Shown here: positions 1-6,043 of the stretch, piece after piece
Layout: each line of letters opens with the position of its first letter
How positions within the stretch are numbered: the first letter of the stretch is position 1
Source of the DNA: an uncultured Polyangiaceae bacterium
Lineage (GTDB): Bacteria; Myxococcota_A; Polyangia; Polyangiales; Houyiibacteriaceae
DNA length: 6,967 bases
Assembly (NCBI GenBank): GCA_947259605.1
Contig: CAMYMX010000184.1
Span: 1 to 6,967 of the forward strand
Reading direction: 5' to 3'
Made by a program: the position numbers and the translations under genes
Notes under the pieces: generated by a model
The model's database searches: none
What the model was told of the DNA's origin: nothing
What the model saw: the letters and a program-made list of their open reading frames with translations, nothing else

Positions 1-369
1 ACCATCGGGCGTTCGTATAGGGACGCCGGCATAGAAGCGGACCCTGGGATCCCCTGTGACCAACGGGTTGTCGTGGAAGCGATTGTCCTCGAACGCATCG
101 GGAACGACGAGCAGCTCTTGCTCGGCCACCACATGGCCACAAAACGAGATGTCTCGAGGGGTTTCCGGTGCATCGAGGCCGTACCGGGATTTGAACCATT
201 GACGGTCAGCGTCGACCAAGGACACGAGCGCGATTGGAACATCTAAGATTCGAGCCACGAGTGTCGTGAGATCATCGAACGAGCTCTCGGGTGGTGTGTC
301 CATCACCCGGTAGCTCTCGAGAGCCCTCAGACGCTCGGCTTCGTTTTCTGGAATCCGCGCCGCCTTCAT
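1..369 (-). CDS. GAF-domain sensory/signalling protein, N-terminal part (runs off left edge)
   Basis: The first 123 residues are visible; the rest lies beyond the left edge. After a short lead (IPENEAERLRALESY) comes the stereotyped opening of one bacterial GAF subclass: VMDTPPESSFDDLT (about residues 22-35), IALVSLVDADRQWFKS (about 45-60), ETPRDISFCGHVV (about 68-80) and FYAGVPIRTPDG at the edge. GAF domains bind small ligands or chromophores, or mediate dimerisation. This subclass usually sits at the N-terminus of cytoplasmic histidine kinases, diguanylate cyclases or phosphatases; the output domain here is unseen. The start at 369 is chosen because GGAG (378-381) lies 8 nt upstream and the family usually begins just before this motif. 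An in-frame ATG at 393 adds eight residues but has no well-spaced ribosome site. It is transcribed divergently from the 661 gene. The GAF call is secure; the full function is unknown. Confidence 0.88.
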   Translation of the reverse strand, partial: MKAARIPENEAERLRALESYRVMDTPPESSFDDLTTLVARILDVPIALVSLVDADRQWFKSRYGLDAPETPRDISFCGHVVAEQELLVVPDAFEDNRFHDNPLVTGDPRVRFYAGVPIRTPDG

Positions 370-625
370 CGCGCAAACTCCACCACGGCGCATTTTTTCA
401 CTGCGTCATCCTCCCAAGTGCCCCCAACTTCTCTAAACAGTGTAACGATGGAGCAAACACCGTGCGACAGAGGCACAGACGATCAGCATCTCACTTGCAC
501 CTACAGTAGCTCTGCGCAGCCGGCGAGCGACGCATCAGGCTACGTCCCGCAATCGGTGTTGATCGACGCCTGAGCGCACCGCGGTGAACGCAAGTGGCGG
601 GTATGGAGGAGAGGTGGCACCAACG

Positions 626-653
626 TTGTCACGATCGCGAATATCGATAGAAT
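626..653 (+). promoter_or_regulatory. Sigma70-type promoter, predicted to give a leaderless mRNA
   Basis: A -35 box TTGTCA (626-631; 5 of 6 to TTGACA) and a -10 box TAGAAT (648-653; 5 of 6 to TATAAT) are separated by 16 nt. This is the best promoter match seen in the window. Transcription would begin about 7-8 nt after the -10 box, at 660-661, which is the ATG at 661. The rest of the intergenic region (370-625) shows no convincing gene, hairpin terminator or opposing promoter. It does hold a purine-rich GGAGGAGAGG at 606-615, too far from any start to serve as a ribosome site. Confidence 0.55.
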
Positions 654-660
654 GCGGGCC

Positions 661-1167
661 ATGCGGAGGCTGCCCTTAGGTATTCTTTCACTGGCCTTGT
701 CGATTGCGGCTTTCGAAAGCGGCGCTCGTGCGGACGCTCCGATTATCACCGACGCGCCGGCTAGCTCGAACCAGCTGGGGTACGTGACCCGGCCTTCCAC
801 GAGTTACGACGACTTCCGGCAGCGCGAGCTTCACGAGAGCTCGCGGCGTTCACGCAACGCGCTCATTGGTTTGTCAGCCTCGACGGTCGTGGGCGCGGCC
901 CTGTTGTTTCCCGGTCTGATTCGTCAGTGCTATCTGATTCAGGCCAACAGTCTAGGAACCACCGACGAGCTCCGCTGCAGCCCCGCTGGAAAGGCGCTCG
1001 TCGGTGTCGGCTGGCCGCTGTTCATCGGGGGATCGATGGGCGTATTGATCAGCGGCATCATGTTCGGTGTCCGCAAAGGCAAGCTCCGCCGCCTCGAAGA
1101 TCGCATGGCATACGAAAAGTCGCGTGCGTTCCGCTGGGATCCGCGCATCTCGCGCTTCGTATTCTAG
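661..1167 (+). CDS. Small exported or inner-membrane protein of unknown function
   Basis: The protein is 168 residues and I do not recognise a family. Residues 1-24 look like a Sec signal peptide: a basic MRR start, a hydrophobic core (LGILSLALSIAA) and an ARA cleavage site before Asp25. A polar stretch (25-66) is followed by a hydrophobic segment at about 67-87 (after SRRSR), a short loop with Cys90 and Cys106, a second hydrophobic segment at about 112-137, and a basic tail starting RKGKLRR. There is no Shine-Dalgarno sequence before either ATG (652 or 661). I prefer 661 because the ATG at 652 overlaps the -10 box of the predicted promoter and so would not be in the mRNA. The gene is convergent with the DUF1501 gene, 24 bp apart, with no terminator hairpin between them. 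That this is a real gene rests on codon-frame extent and a sensible signal/membrane pattern. Confidence 0.7.
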   Translation: MRRLPLGILSLALSIAAFESGARADAPIITDAPASSNQLGYVTRPSTSYDDFRQRELHESSRRSRNALIGLSASTVVGAALLFPGLIRQCYLIQANSLGTTDELRCSPAGKALVGVGWPLFIGGSMGVLISGIMFGVRKGKLRRLEDRMAYEKSRAFRWDPRISRFVF

Positions 1168-1191
1168 TCGCGCCGGGGCAGTGTTCGGAAG

Positions 1192-2502
1192 TCAGCCCGC
1201 CAGAGCGCTCTCGATCACCTGACCGCCGGTAATGGCCTCGTCGAGTCGCGTTCGCGGAACACCGAGCGCGACGCCCAGGGTTTTAGCCATCGACTCGAAG
1301 GTCTCTTCGTGCGGGATGTCGCCGGACGCGGACGCAAGCCCTGTCCCCGAATCGATCGCCTGGGCTTGGTAGTCTTTGCCCGTCGGCTCGATGCCGCCAA
1401 TGACACCACCTCGGAGTCCTTCGCCGATCAGCACCGCGCAATGGTGCCGGCCATTGTGGTCGCGTCCTGCACGGCCCTTTCGAGCGAGATCCCGCCCAAA
1501 CACGTTCAGCGTTCCGACGATGACATCGCTTCGAAGCACGCCTTCTGCGCGCATGGCGTCGACGGATTCGACCAGATTCTGAAGGTGTCCAATGCCCTCG
1601 ACCGTCTCTTGCGTCTCTTTGACGAACTCGCGATCGTTGTGGTTGTCGCCTCCGAAGTCGATCCGAAGCGTAATCGCGGGCGAAACATTCATCGCCGCGA
1701 GGACCGACGCCGCCAAGACCTGATCGGCCTCGTTGTTGCCGTCGATGTTGGCGAGTCGCCCCACCAGGTCGAGTGAAAGCGAGCGCGCTTCATCACGGGT
1801 CACGACGAAGCGATCGAGCATGCGGCGCTGGTTCTCGGTGCCGTGCTGCTGGTAGAGAGCGTACATCTCGTCGACCGCCTGATCGCGGAGCGGACGCAGG
1901 TCCCCGAGCGCGTTGTCTTCCTGAGCAAGCGCAGTTTTGAGTGCAATCGGGGAGACATTGGCAAGCGATCGACCCTGGAAGGTGAGGATCTCGTTGCCGC
2001 CGCGTGCCCCGACGCTGATCGGCTCGCGCTGCACCGTCTCGAGTGCTCCTGAAAGTGCATCGGAATAGACACTCACCAACATCTCGTTGCGCTCGACGCT
2101 CCCCATCAGGCGCATCACCTTTGGGTGGTTTGGGTGTGAATTGGTATAGGTTCCGTGGTGGAAGAACAGCGTCTTTTGCAGAATGTTCGCGGGAAGCTCG
2201 GCCCAGGGTTTCGCGGCCGTCAACTGCTGTCCACCGATCGCCATAGCCATCGGCGCCATCAGAGGGTCGTCCGAGTGCTCGATGGCCGGGTCTTCGTAGG
2301 TGCCCGGCACGTTCGCGTTGATCGGGTCACCGGCGGAAGACGTCGAGAGAATCAAAATGCGCGTGGCGGCCGCGTCCTGCGCTCGGGCCGCGAGCGGCCT
2401 AGCCAGAATGGACATCGGAATCCCGGTGGCGAGGGATTTGAGGCCGAGCCCGCCGGCGCCGAACAGCGCCGTGTAGAGCATTTTGCGTCGGTCGAGCTTC
2501 AT
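1192..2502 (-). CDS. DUF1501-family exported protein (Tat-like signal)
   Basis: The protein is 436 residues. The N-terminus (MKLDRRKML, then a hydrophobic stretch ending PLAARA at about 41) resembles a twin-arginine signal, with the pair at residues 5-6, so the protein should act outside the cytoplasm. The C-terminal half carries the DUF1501 pattern, a family placed in the alkaline phosphatase/sulfatase superfamily: IDFGGDNHND (about 281-290), then a long helix, FGRD (about 335-338), GRDHNGRHHC (346-355) and VLIGEGLRGGVIGG just after it. The N-terminal half is more divergent and has a histidine cluster (H115, H116, H123, H126). Substrate and reaction are unknown for the family. The start is set at 2502 by GAGG 8 nt upstream; an upstream ATG at 2577 would lie inside the preceding gene. 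It is the second gene of an operon, 10 bp after the heme lipoprotein gene, so the two products probably work together in the envelope. Confidence 0.8.
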   Translation of the reverse strand: MKLDRRKMLYTALFGAGGLGLKSLATGIPMSILARPLAARAQDAAATRILILSTSSAGDPINANVPGTYEDPAIEHSDDPLMAPMAMAIGGQQLTAAKPWAELPANILQKTLFFHHGTYTNSHPNHPKVMRLMGSVERNEMLVSVYSDALSGALETVQREPISVGARGGNEILTFQGRSLANVSPIALKTALAQEDNALGDLRPLRDQAVDEMYALYQQHGTENQRRMLDRFVVTRDEARSLSLDLVGRLANIDGNNEADQVLAASVLAAMNVSPAITLRIDFGGDNHNDREFVKETQETVEGIGHLQNLVESVDAMRAEGVLRSDVIVGTLNVFGRDLARKGRAGRDHNGRHHCAVLIGEGLRGGVIGGIEPTGKDYQAQAIDSGTGLASASGDIPHEETFESMAKTLGVALGVPRTRLDEAITGGQVIESALAG

Positions 2503-2510
2503 GTTCGTTT

Positions 2511-2514
2511 CCTC
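2511..2514 (-). promoter_or_regulatory. Ribosome binding site overlapping the upstream stop codon
   Basis: GAGG on the minus strand lies 8 nt before the ATG at 2502 and shares two bases with the TGA stop (2513-2515) of the lipoprotein gene. This fixes the DUF1501 start and suggests that ribosomes finishing the first gene re-initiate on the second (translational coupling). Confidence 0.65.
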
Positions 2515-4576
2515 AAAGGCCCATACCCAGCACGCTTGGAGTGGTGCAGGCAACGATGAATGTAGAGCGGAGCGCATTGGTGGCGTTCGTTTCGGCCTCC
2601 GCCTGCTCGTAATGTCTGGTCAGGATGTCGAGCGCGCCGGCGTGGCGCGGGTCAGACTCGGGCAGGCCCGCAAGGTCGACGACGAAGGCTCGAATGGCAC
2701 CGTCGGGATCACTCGGCGGGAACTTCCCATCGTTGCTGATAACCAGCTCACCGAAGCGCTCGCACATGGCTTCGCCCGCGGCGCGGATGAAGAGGTTCGG
2801 GTCCGCGATGACGACCGGAATCTCGCCGCCGCGGCCATAGCCGTCGTCGGGAATGACCTCGGCGAGCTGTCGAGTCACGCCGCGCGCGCCCCGTCGCTCG
2901 GACTGAAAGTACGTTTCGGTGCCGCAGGCGTCCGAAATGCCGAGTCGGTTGGAGACGGTGCTACAGAAATGCCGGACGCGCGAAACCGACGGGATATCGC
3001 CGCCGGCAGCCTCGACGCAGCTTCGAGCCGAGATCAACGGCGAAGAAAGGAGCTCTACGAGCATCGAGCGAAAGCTCATCCCACTCTGCTCGAACGCGTT
3101 CACGATGTTCTGGAACTCTGCGGAGCCCTCGGGACAGGCAGAGCTGGTCGCGAAGTAACAGGCCTTCTGCACCCAGGTCGGCGCGAAGCGAGGGTGAGTG
3201 GAAAGCGTGTTGGCAAGCTCGTTGATCCCATCGCCGGGCAGGCCCTCGACCGAGACCCCTTGAAAGGCGAACGACGGTCGGAGTGTCTGCACGGAGGCGT
3301 CTTGCTGAGCGTGATAGAAGTACGTGAAGGAGTTGCGGAAGTACTGCCGCATGGGGTCGAGATTGACGTGGCACCCCCAACATGCCGTGGTGGGATCGGC
3401 GTGCGAATCGTCGAGCGCGTCGTCGAACGCCGGAATCAGCGTCGTCTCACTGTCGAAGCTCTTGCCTAGGGCAACGATCAAAGTCTGGTTGGTGGTGACC
3501 CGCGCCTGGTTTGCGTCGTTCGTCGGCCAGGTCGCGAAGAACGCAGGCGTGGTCATGAAACCGACGCGCGGGACGCGCAGCACCAGCTCGTTCGAAGCGC
3601 GCATGGCATCGACTTCCCAGAACATCGCCGGCTCTTCGCCGGGGCCCGGCGTCCGAAACGTGACCGGACGCCAATCGAAGAACGCTTCGTCACCGATGAG
3701 CGGCGTCGTGCGATAGTTGTCCTGCATGCACCCGTCGTTGTCGGTGTAGTACCCGAACAGAACCGCAAACGCGGCCCTGACCAAGTCGCCGTTCGTCTTC
3801 ACGGCTTCGCCGCCGCATCCACCAGGAAGGCCCTCCGCGGGGATGGTGAATCGCATCCAGTTCGGAGAGCTCGGGTTCAAGGTCTGCGAGAGCGGTATTT
3901 CTTCGGTCGTATACACCAGCTGCTCGATCATCCCGCGCGAACGGTTGTAGCTGCGATCCTCGTCGTCATCGATCTCGCGGTCGTCGCTAAGCGCAAGGCC
4001 CATCATCTGAGCGGTAGTGAGATAGACAGTACGAGTCGTCAGCACGTCGGTGAACGGCCGGTCCGCGCGCACGATATCGAGGACGCTCCGCGCGAAGCTC
4101 TCCTCGAACGTCCGAATGTACGCGTCGTCGATCGAGGTTCCGTCGCTCAGTCGCCCCATCTGGAAGTTGCTGTATCCCCAGAGGTCGACCAACGCCTGTT
4201 CCTCGTAGCCGTCCTGCTGGAACGCAGTCTGGAAGAATCGGCGCAGCTTCTCGTCTGCCTGCGGCATGTCGAGCCAGCCCTCGATCTGAGAGCGGAGGAC
4301 GTCCGGGTTCGCCGTCAGCGCGTCGAGCTCTTCGCTGCTGAGGCCAAGCCCCGTCAGCAGCGTCTTCACCTTTGCGGCGTAAACAAAGGGCGCCGCCGGC
4401 TCGAACGAGTCGCAGCTCGAGAGCGCCGGTCGCGTCGTGTCCACTGGGAAGCCCGGATCGCCGGGATTGGAAGGGTCGTTGCCGCGGCCCGCTTCTGACC
4501 GCCCGATGGTACCCTCGCACCCCGTTATCCCAAGGGCTAAAAGCGTCACGACTAGGAAAAGCGTCGGATATCCCAT
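2513..4576 (-). CDS. Mono-heme-motif lipoprotein with divergent DUF1592/DUF1588/DUF1585-like regions
   Basis: The protein is 687 residues. It begins with a lipoprotein signal whose lipobox is LGITGC, so Cys20 should be lipidated, followed by a Gly/Pro-rich tether (about 30-50). The order of motifs resembles planctomycete/myxobacterial DUF1592-DUF1588-DUF1585 proteins. A helical region has ADRPFTDVLTT near 171-181. RVGFMTTPAFFATW lies at about 337-350, where that family has 'GxLTxxxFLA'. CWGCH is at 399-403, followed by NLDPM (family: CxxCH..xDP). A segment at 440-516 ends FRSMLVELLSSPLIS. About 170 further residues, with several cysteines, end in a LRSTFIVAC segment. CxxCH implies one covalently bound c-type heme, attached outside the cytoplasm. 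The start at 4576 gives a clean signal peptide and has GGAG 9 nt upstream; the ATG at 4633 is less suitable. It is the first gene of a two-gene operon. The role is unknown; electron transfer is possible. Confidence 0.78.
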   Translation of the reverse strand: MGYPTLFLVVTLLALGITGCEGTIGRSEAGRGNDPSNPGDPGFPVDTTRPALSSCDSFEPAAPFVYAAKVKTLLTGLGLSSEELDALTANPDVLRSQIEGWLDMPQADEKLRRFFQTAFQQDGYEEQALVDLWGYSNFQMGRLSDGTSIDDAYIRTFEESFARSVLDIVRADRPFTDVLTTRTVYLTTAQMMGLALSDDREIDDDEDRSYNRSRGMIEQLVYTTEEIPLSQTLNPSSPNWMRFTIPAEGLPGGCGGEAVKTNGDLVRAAFAVLFGYYTDNDGCMQDNYRTTPLIGDEAFFDWRPVTFRTPGPGEEPAMFWEVDAMRASNELVLRVPRVGFMTTPAFFATWPTNDANQARVTTNQTLIVALGKSFDSETTLIPAFDDALDDSHADPTTACWGCHVNLDPMRQYFRNSFTYFYHAQQDASVQTLRPSFAFQGVSVEGLPGDGINELANTLSTHPRFAPTWVQKACYFATSSACPEGSAEFQNIVNAFEQSGMSFRSMLVELLSSPLISARSCVEAAGGDIPSVSRVRHFCSTVSNRLGISDACGTETYFQSERRGARGVTRQLAEVIPDDGYGRGGEIPVVIADPNLFIRAAGEAMCERFGELVISNDGKFPPSDPDGAIRAFVVDLAGLPESDPRHAGALDILTRHYEQAEAETNATNALRSTFIVACTTPSVLGMGL

Positions 4577-4605
4577 TGCTGCAAACTCCAGGCTGGCAAT
4601 GGAAC

Positions 4606-4650
4606 AGATTAGCAGTGAAATTGAGAAAATCACCCTTATGTGTTATTTTT
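4606..4650 (-). promoter_or_regulatory. AT-rich leader/probable promoter region of the lipoprotein operon
   Basis: A markedly AT-rich block in an otherwise GC-rich window lies 30-74 bp upstream of the lipoprotein start, where its promoter is expected. On the minus strand it includes TGC-TAATCT (4606-4614, an extended-10-like site) and AATAACACATAAG. No matching -35 box is convincing, so the exact promoter is not assigned. Confidence 0.3.
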
Positions 4651-4735
4651 GTGCGCTGGCTGCCTCTTTCGGTACAAGCCCGTTACCCTCAGCCGGCATT
4701 GCGCTCTGGAACACGGGCTGCTGACGGTAGCCTCG

Positions 4736-4781
4736 TCGGTCCCCGACCGAATCCTCGCGGGCGCCAAGGCCTTCGGTCGGG
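4736..4781. repeat. Overlapping inverted repeats (alternative hairpins)
   Basis: Three related arms are present. TCGGTC (4736-4741) pairs with GACCGA (4745-4750) across a 3-nt loop. The overlapping CCCGACCGAA (4742-4751) pairs perfectly over 10 bp with TTCGGTCGGG (4772-4781) across 20 nt. The two hairpins share the middle arm, so they exclude each other. The element lies between the end of the methyltransferase gene and the lipoprotein leader. No T-run follows on either strand, so it is not a standard intrinsic terminator. Confidence 0.5.
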
Positions 4782-4834
4782 TCGAGTGAGCCCACGAGTC
4801 TTTGTGGAGTCTGGTATTGCGAGACGAGCGCTGA

Positions 4835-5848
4835 TTAGACCGGCGGCTTCTCCGCGACGATTCTCCAGTTCAAATCGGCAATTTTTGCCTTCTCCGCATC
4901 CGTCCATGCCTGACCACCGCTTTGAAGAAGGTCAAGCGACTCTTCGACCCAGGGGGGCAAAATGCGAATGGCTTCGAGCGCCCTGATGACCTTTCGACCC
5001 CGGAGAATCAAATCTCTTTTTTGTTCACAAATCGGCCAGGCCGCGCTTTTCGAAGGAGCTGAAACGAGGATTGTAAAGCCCGCCCTTTCCAAGGCGGCGC
5101 AAACGTCAGCTGGATACATGGATTGAGTGGCAGCGAGCGTGGGCAGAAATGCCTTGTGTAGGCTCACATGCTCTTCGTTGTCCCAGTCAAAATGCGGCGT
5201 CAATAGATACTCGGAACAAGCGTATCGAGCGCCAGGCTTCAGCACGCGGTACATCTCTTCCGCGTGGGCATCGAGCTCCTCTTTCTTGAAGAACGGCCAG
5301 ACCGCTTGAAAGGAAAAGCATCCATCGAAGGTTCCGGAGTCATACTCGAGCGGCTCGTGATGGTTGCCCACCTTGAAGTGAAGCCGATCACTCATTCGGC
5401 ATTCCGCCGCCCAGTCGATCGCACTCTCAACCTGATTGGCATCGATGTTATATCCGGACACCTGACCGTCGGTCAGCGTGGCGAAGTGATATGAGATCCT
5501 CCCCCGCCCGCACCCCATGTCCAACAGATGCGATCCCTGAGGGTCTTTGAGATCGAGCTCCTTCAATACAGCCTGCTCGACCAAGAGCTGATTCCCGTAC
5601 AACCCTTGGGATTCGTCTAGCTGCGGTGGGATGTAGAGCTTCTCCAGGTCAAAAACCGAGAGCATGTTGTTGAGGACCTTGTAGTAGTCCGCGACTGCTT
5701 TCGTTTCATCCGCTGTCTCGGTTGGCTCGCCATCCTGCATCCTCTGAAGGAACTTGAAGCCATCGATACAAGCTTGCTTGTCCTCGTCCGTCAGCTCCGC
5801 CAATCGCTTGAGTCCGATGAGCGCCGTCTTAATTCGGTACCAATTCAT
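4835..5848 (-). CDS. Sterol C24-methyltransferase-like SAM-dependent methyltransferase
   Basis: The protein is 337 residues, a class I (Rossmann) methyltransferase. Motif I is HLLDMGCGRGRIS (107-119), the acidic/Asn end of strand 2 is GYNIDANQ (132-139), strand 4 is FDGCFSFQAVWPF (174-186), and VLKPGAR is at 202-208. The overall layout follows Erg6/SMT enzymes: an N-terminal helical part ending VADYYKVLNNML (52-63), RMSDRLHFKVGN (151-162), FDWDNEEH before a helix, ALERAGFTILVS (251-263) and a final NWRIVAEKP. However, the aromatic sterol-binding stretch (YEYGWG..F in SMTs) and the IEATCHAP region are replaced here. The substrate may therefore be another isoprenoid, lipid or small molecule. 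No signal peptide; cytoplasmic. The ribosome site is weak (GAGA about 8 nt upstream of 5848). It is divergent from the WS/DGAT gene. The methyltransferase call is near certain, SMT-like likely, sterol as substrate uncertain. Confidence 0.85.
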   Translation of the reverse strand: MNWYRIKTALIGLKRLAELTDEDKQACIDGFKFLQRMQDGEPTETADETKAVADYYKVLNNMLSVFDLEKLYIPPQLDESQGLYGNQLLVEQAVLKELDLKDPQGSHLLDMGCGRGRISYHFATLTDGQVSGYNIDANQVESAIDWAAECRMSDRLHFKVGNHHEPLEYDSGTFDGCFSFQAVWPFFKKEELDAHAEEMYRVLKPGARYACSEYLLTPHFDWDNEEHVSLHKAFLPTLAATQSMYPADVCAALERAGFTILVSAPSKSAAWPICEQKRDLILRGRKVIRALEAIRILPPWVEESLDLLQSGGQAWTDAEKAKIADLNWRIVAEKPPV

Positions 5849-5860
5849 GGGGTCGGTCTC

Positions 5861-5923
5861 TCGTTGAACGCAGCGGGAAACGGAATTCTCTTAGCCTAGG
5901 ACACCATTCGGAAAATTCAACGA
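5861..5923. repeat. Inverted repeat in the divergent promoter region
   Basis: TCGTTGAA (5861-5868) and TTCAACGA (5916-5923) are perfect 8-bp inverted copies with 47 bp between them, in the 191-bp gap between two divergent genes. The right arm contains the candidate -35 box of the methyltransferase promoter. It could be a paired operator; arms this short can also arise by chance. Confidence 0.3.
5893..5920 (-). promoter_or_regulatory. Candidate promoter for the methyltransferase gene
   Basis: On the minus strand, TTGAAT (5915-5920, 4 of 6 to the -35 consensus) and TAGGCT (5893-5898, 3 of 6 to -10) are separated by 16 nt, with the -10 box 44 bp upstream of the ATG at 5848. Position and spacing fit; the -10 match is modest. 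Confidence 0.33.
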
Positions 5924-6014
5924 CATCAATCGGATGGAGTCCCGTCCCCGAGACCAGCTTCGCGGCAGCCATCCTGATCTTTCCGCCACCGTGAGGTCTG
6001 GTGCCGCGGCAGAC

Positions 6015-6043
6015 AGGAGCGTATTCTCATGAGCCCATCATGA
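6015..6043 (+). promoter_or_regulatory. Ribosome site plus four-residue upstream ORF (MSPS) overlapping the acyltransferase start
   Basis: AGGAG (6015-6019) is 9 nt before an ATG at 6029, a good spacing, but that frame reads Met-Ser-Pro-Ser and stops at TGA 6041-6043. This stop overlaps the ATG of the acyltransferase (6040-6042) as ATGA. The same AGGAG is 20 nt from ATG 6040, too far for ordinary initiation. The layout suggests either coupled re-initiation from the tiny ORF or a different true start. Confidence 0.4.

Noticed and set aside
291..509. Plus-strand 72-codon frame at the GAF gene start
   Set aside because: It overlaps the conserved GAF N-terminus in antisense and has no supporting features.
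512..519. 8-bp palindrome CTGCGCAG in the intergenic region
   Set aside because: It is short, isolated and GC-rich; such palindromes are expected by chance, and no second copy was seen near it.
540..800. Minus-strand 86-codon frame
   Set aside because: It overlaps the signal-peptide region and promoter of the 661 gene in antisense and lacks family signals.
1168..1191. Possible bidirectional terminator between the convergent genes
   Set aside because: The 24-bp gap and its flanks show only a 4-bp pairing (GGGC/GCCC) and no T-run.
1309..1776. Plus-strand open frame opposite the DUF1501 gene
   Set aside because: It is antisense to the conserved C-terminal part of the DUF1501 protein and shows no recognisable motif or ribosome site.
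2503..2577. Upstream start for the DUF1501 gene at 2577
   Set aside because: It would overlap the lipoprotein coding end by about 65 bp and put 25 odd residues before a normal signal peptide. The ATG at 2502 has GAGG at the right distance.
2483..3469. Long plus-strand open frame (328 codons) opposite the lipoprotein gene
   Set aside because: It is wholly or mostly antisense to a gene with a lipobox, CxxCH and family-like motifs. Its translation is Arg/Gly/Glu-rich and low in complexity, as expected of the complementary strand of GC-rich coding DNA.
4577..4633. Upstream start for the lipoprotein gene at 4633
   Set aside because: It would put 19 hydrophobic residues before an already complete lipoprotein signal and lies in the AT-rich leader. 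The ATG at 4576 has GGAG 9 nt upstream.
4372..4986. Plus-strand open frame spanning the lipoprotein start, the intergenic gap and the methyltransferase end
   Set aside because: It crosses two real genes in antisense, and its composition is Arg/Pro/Ser-rich without motifs.
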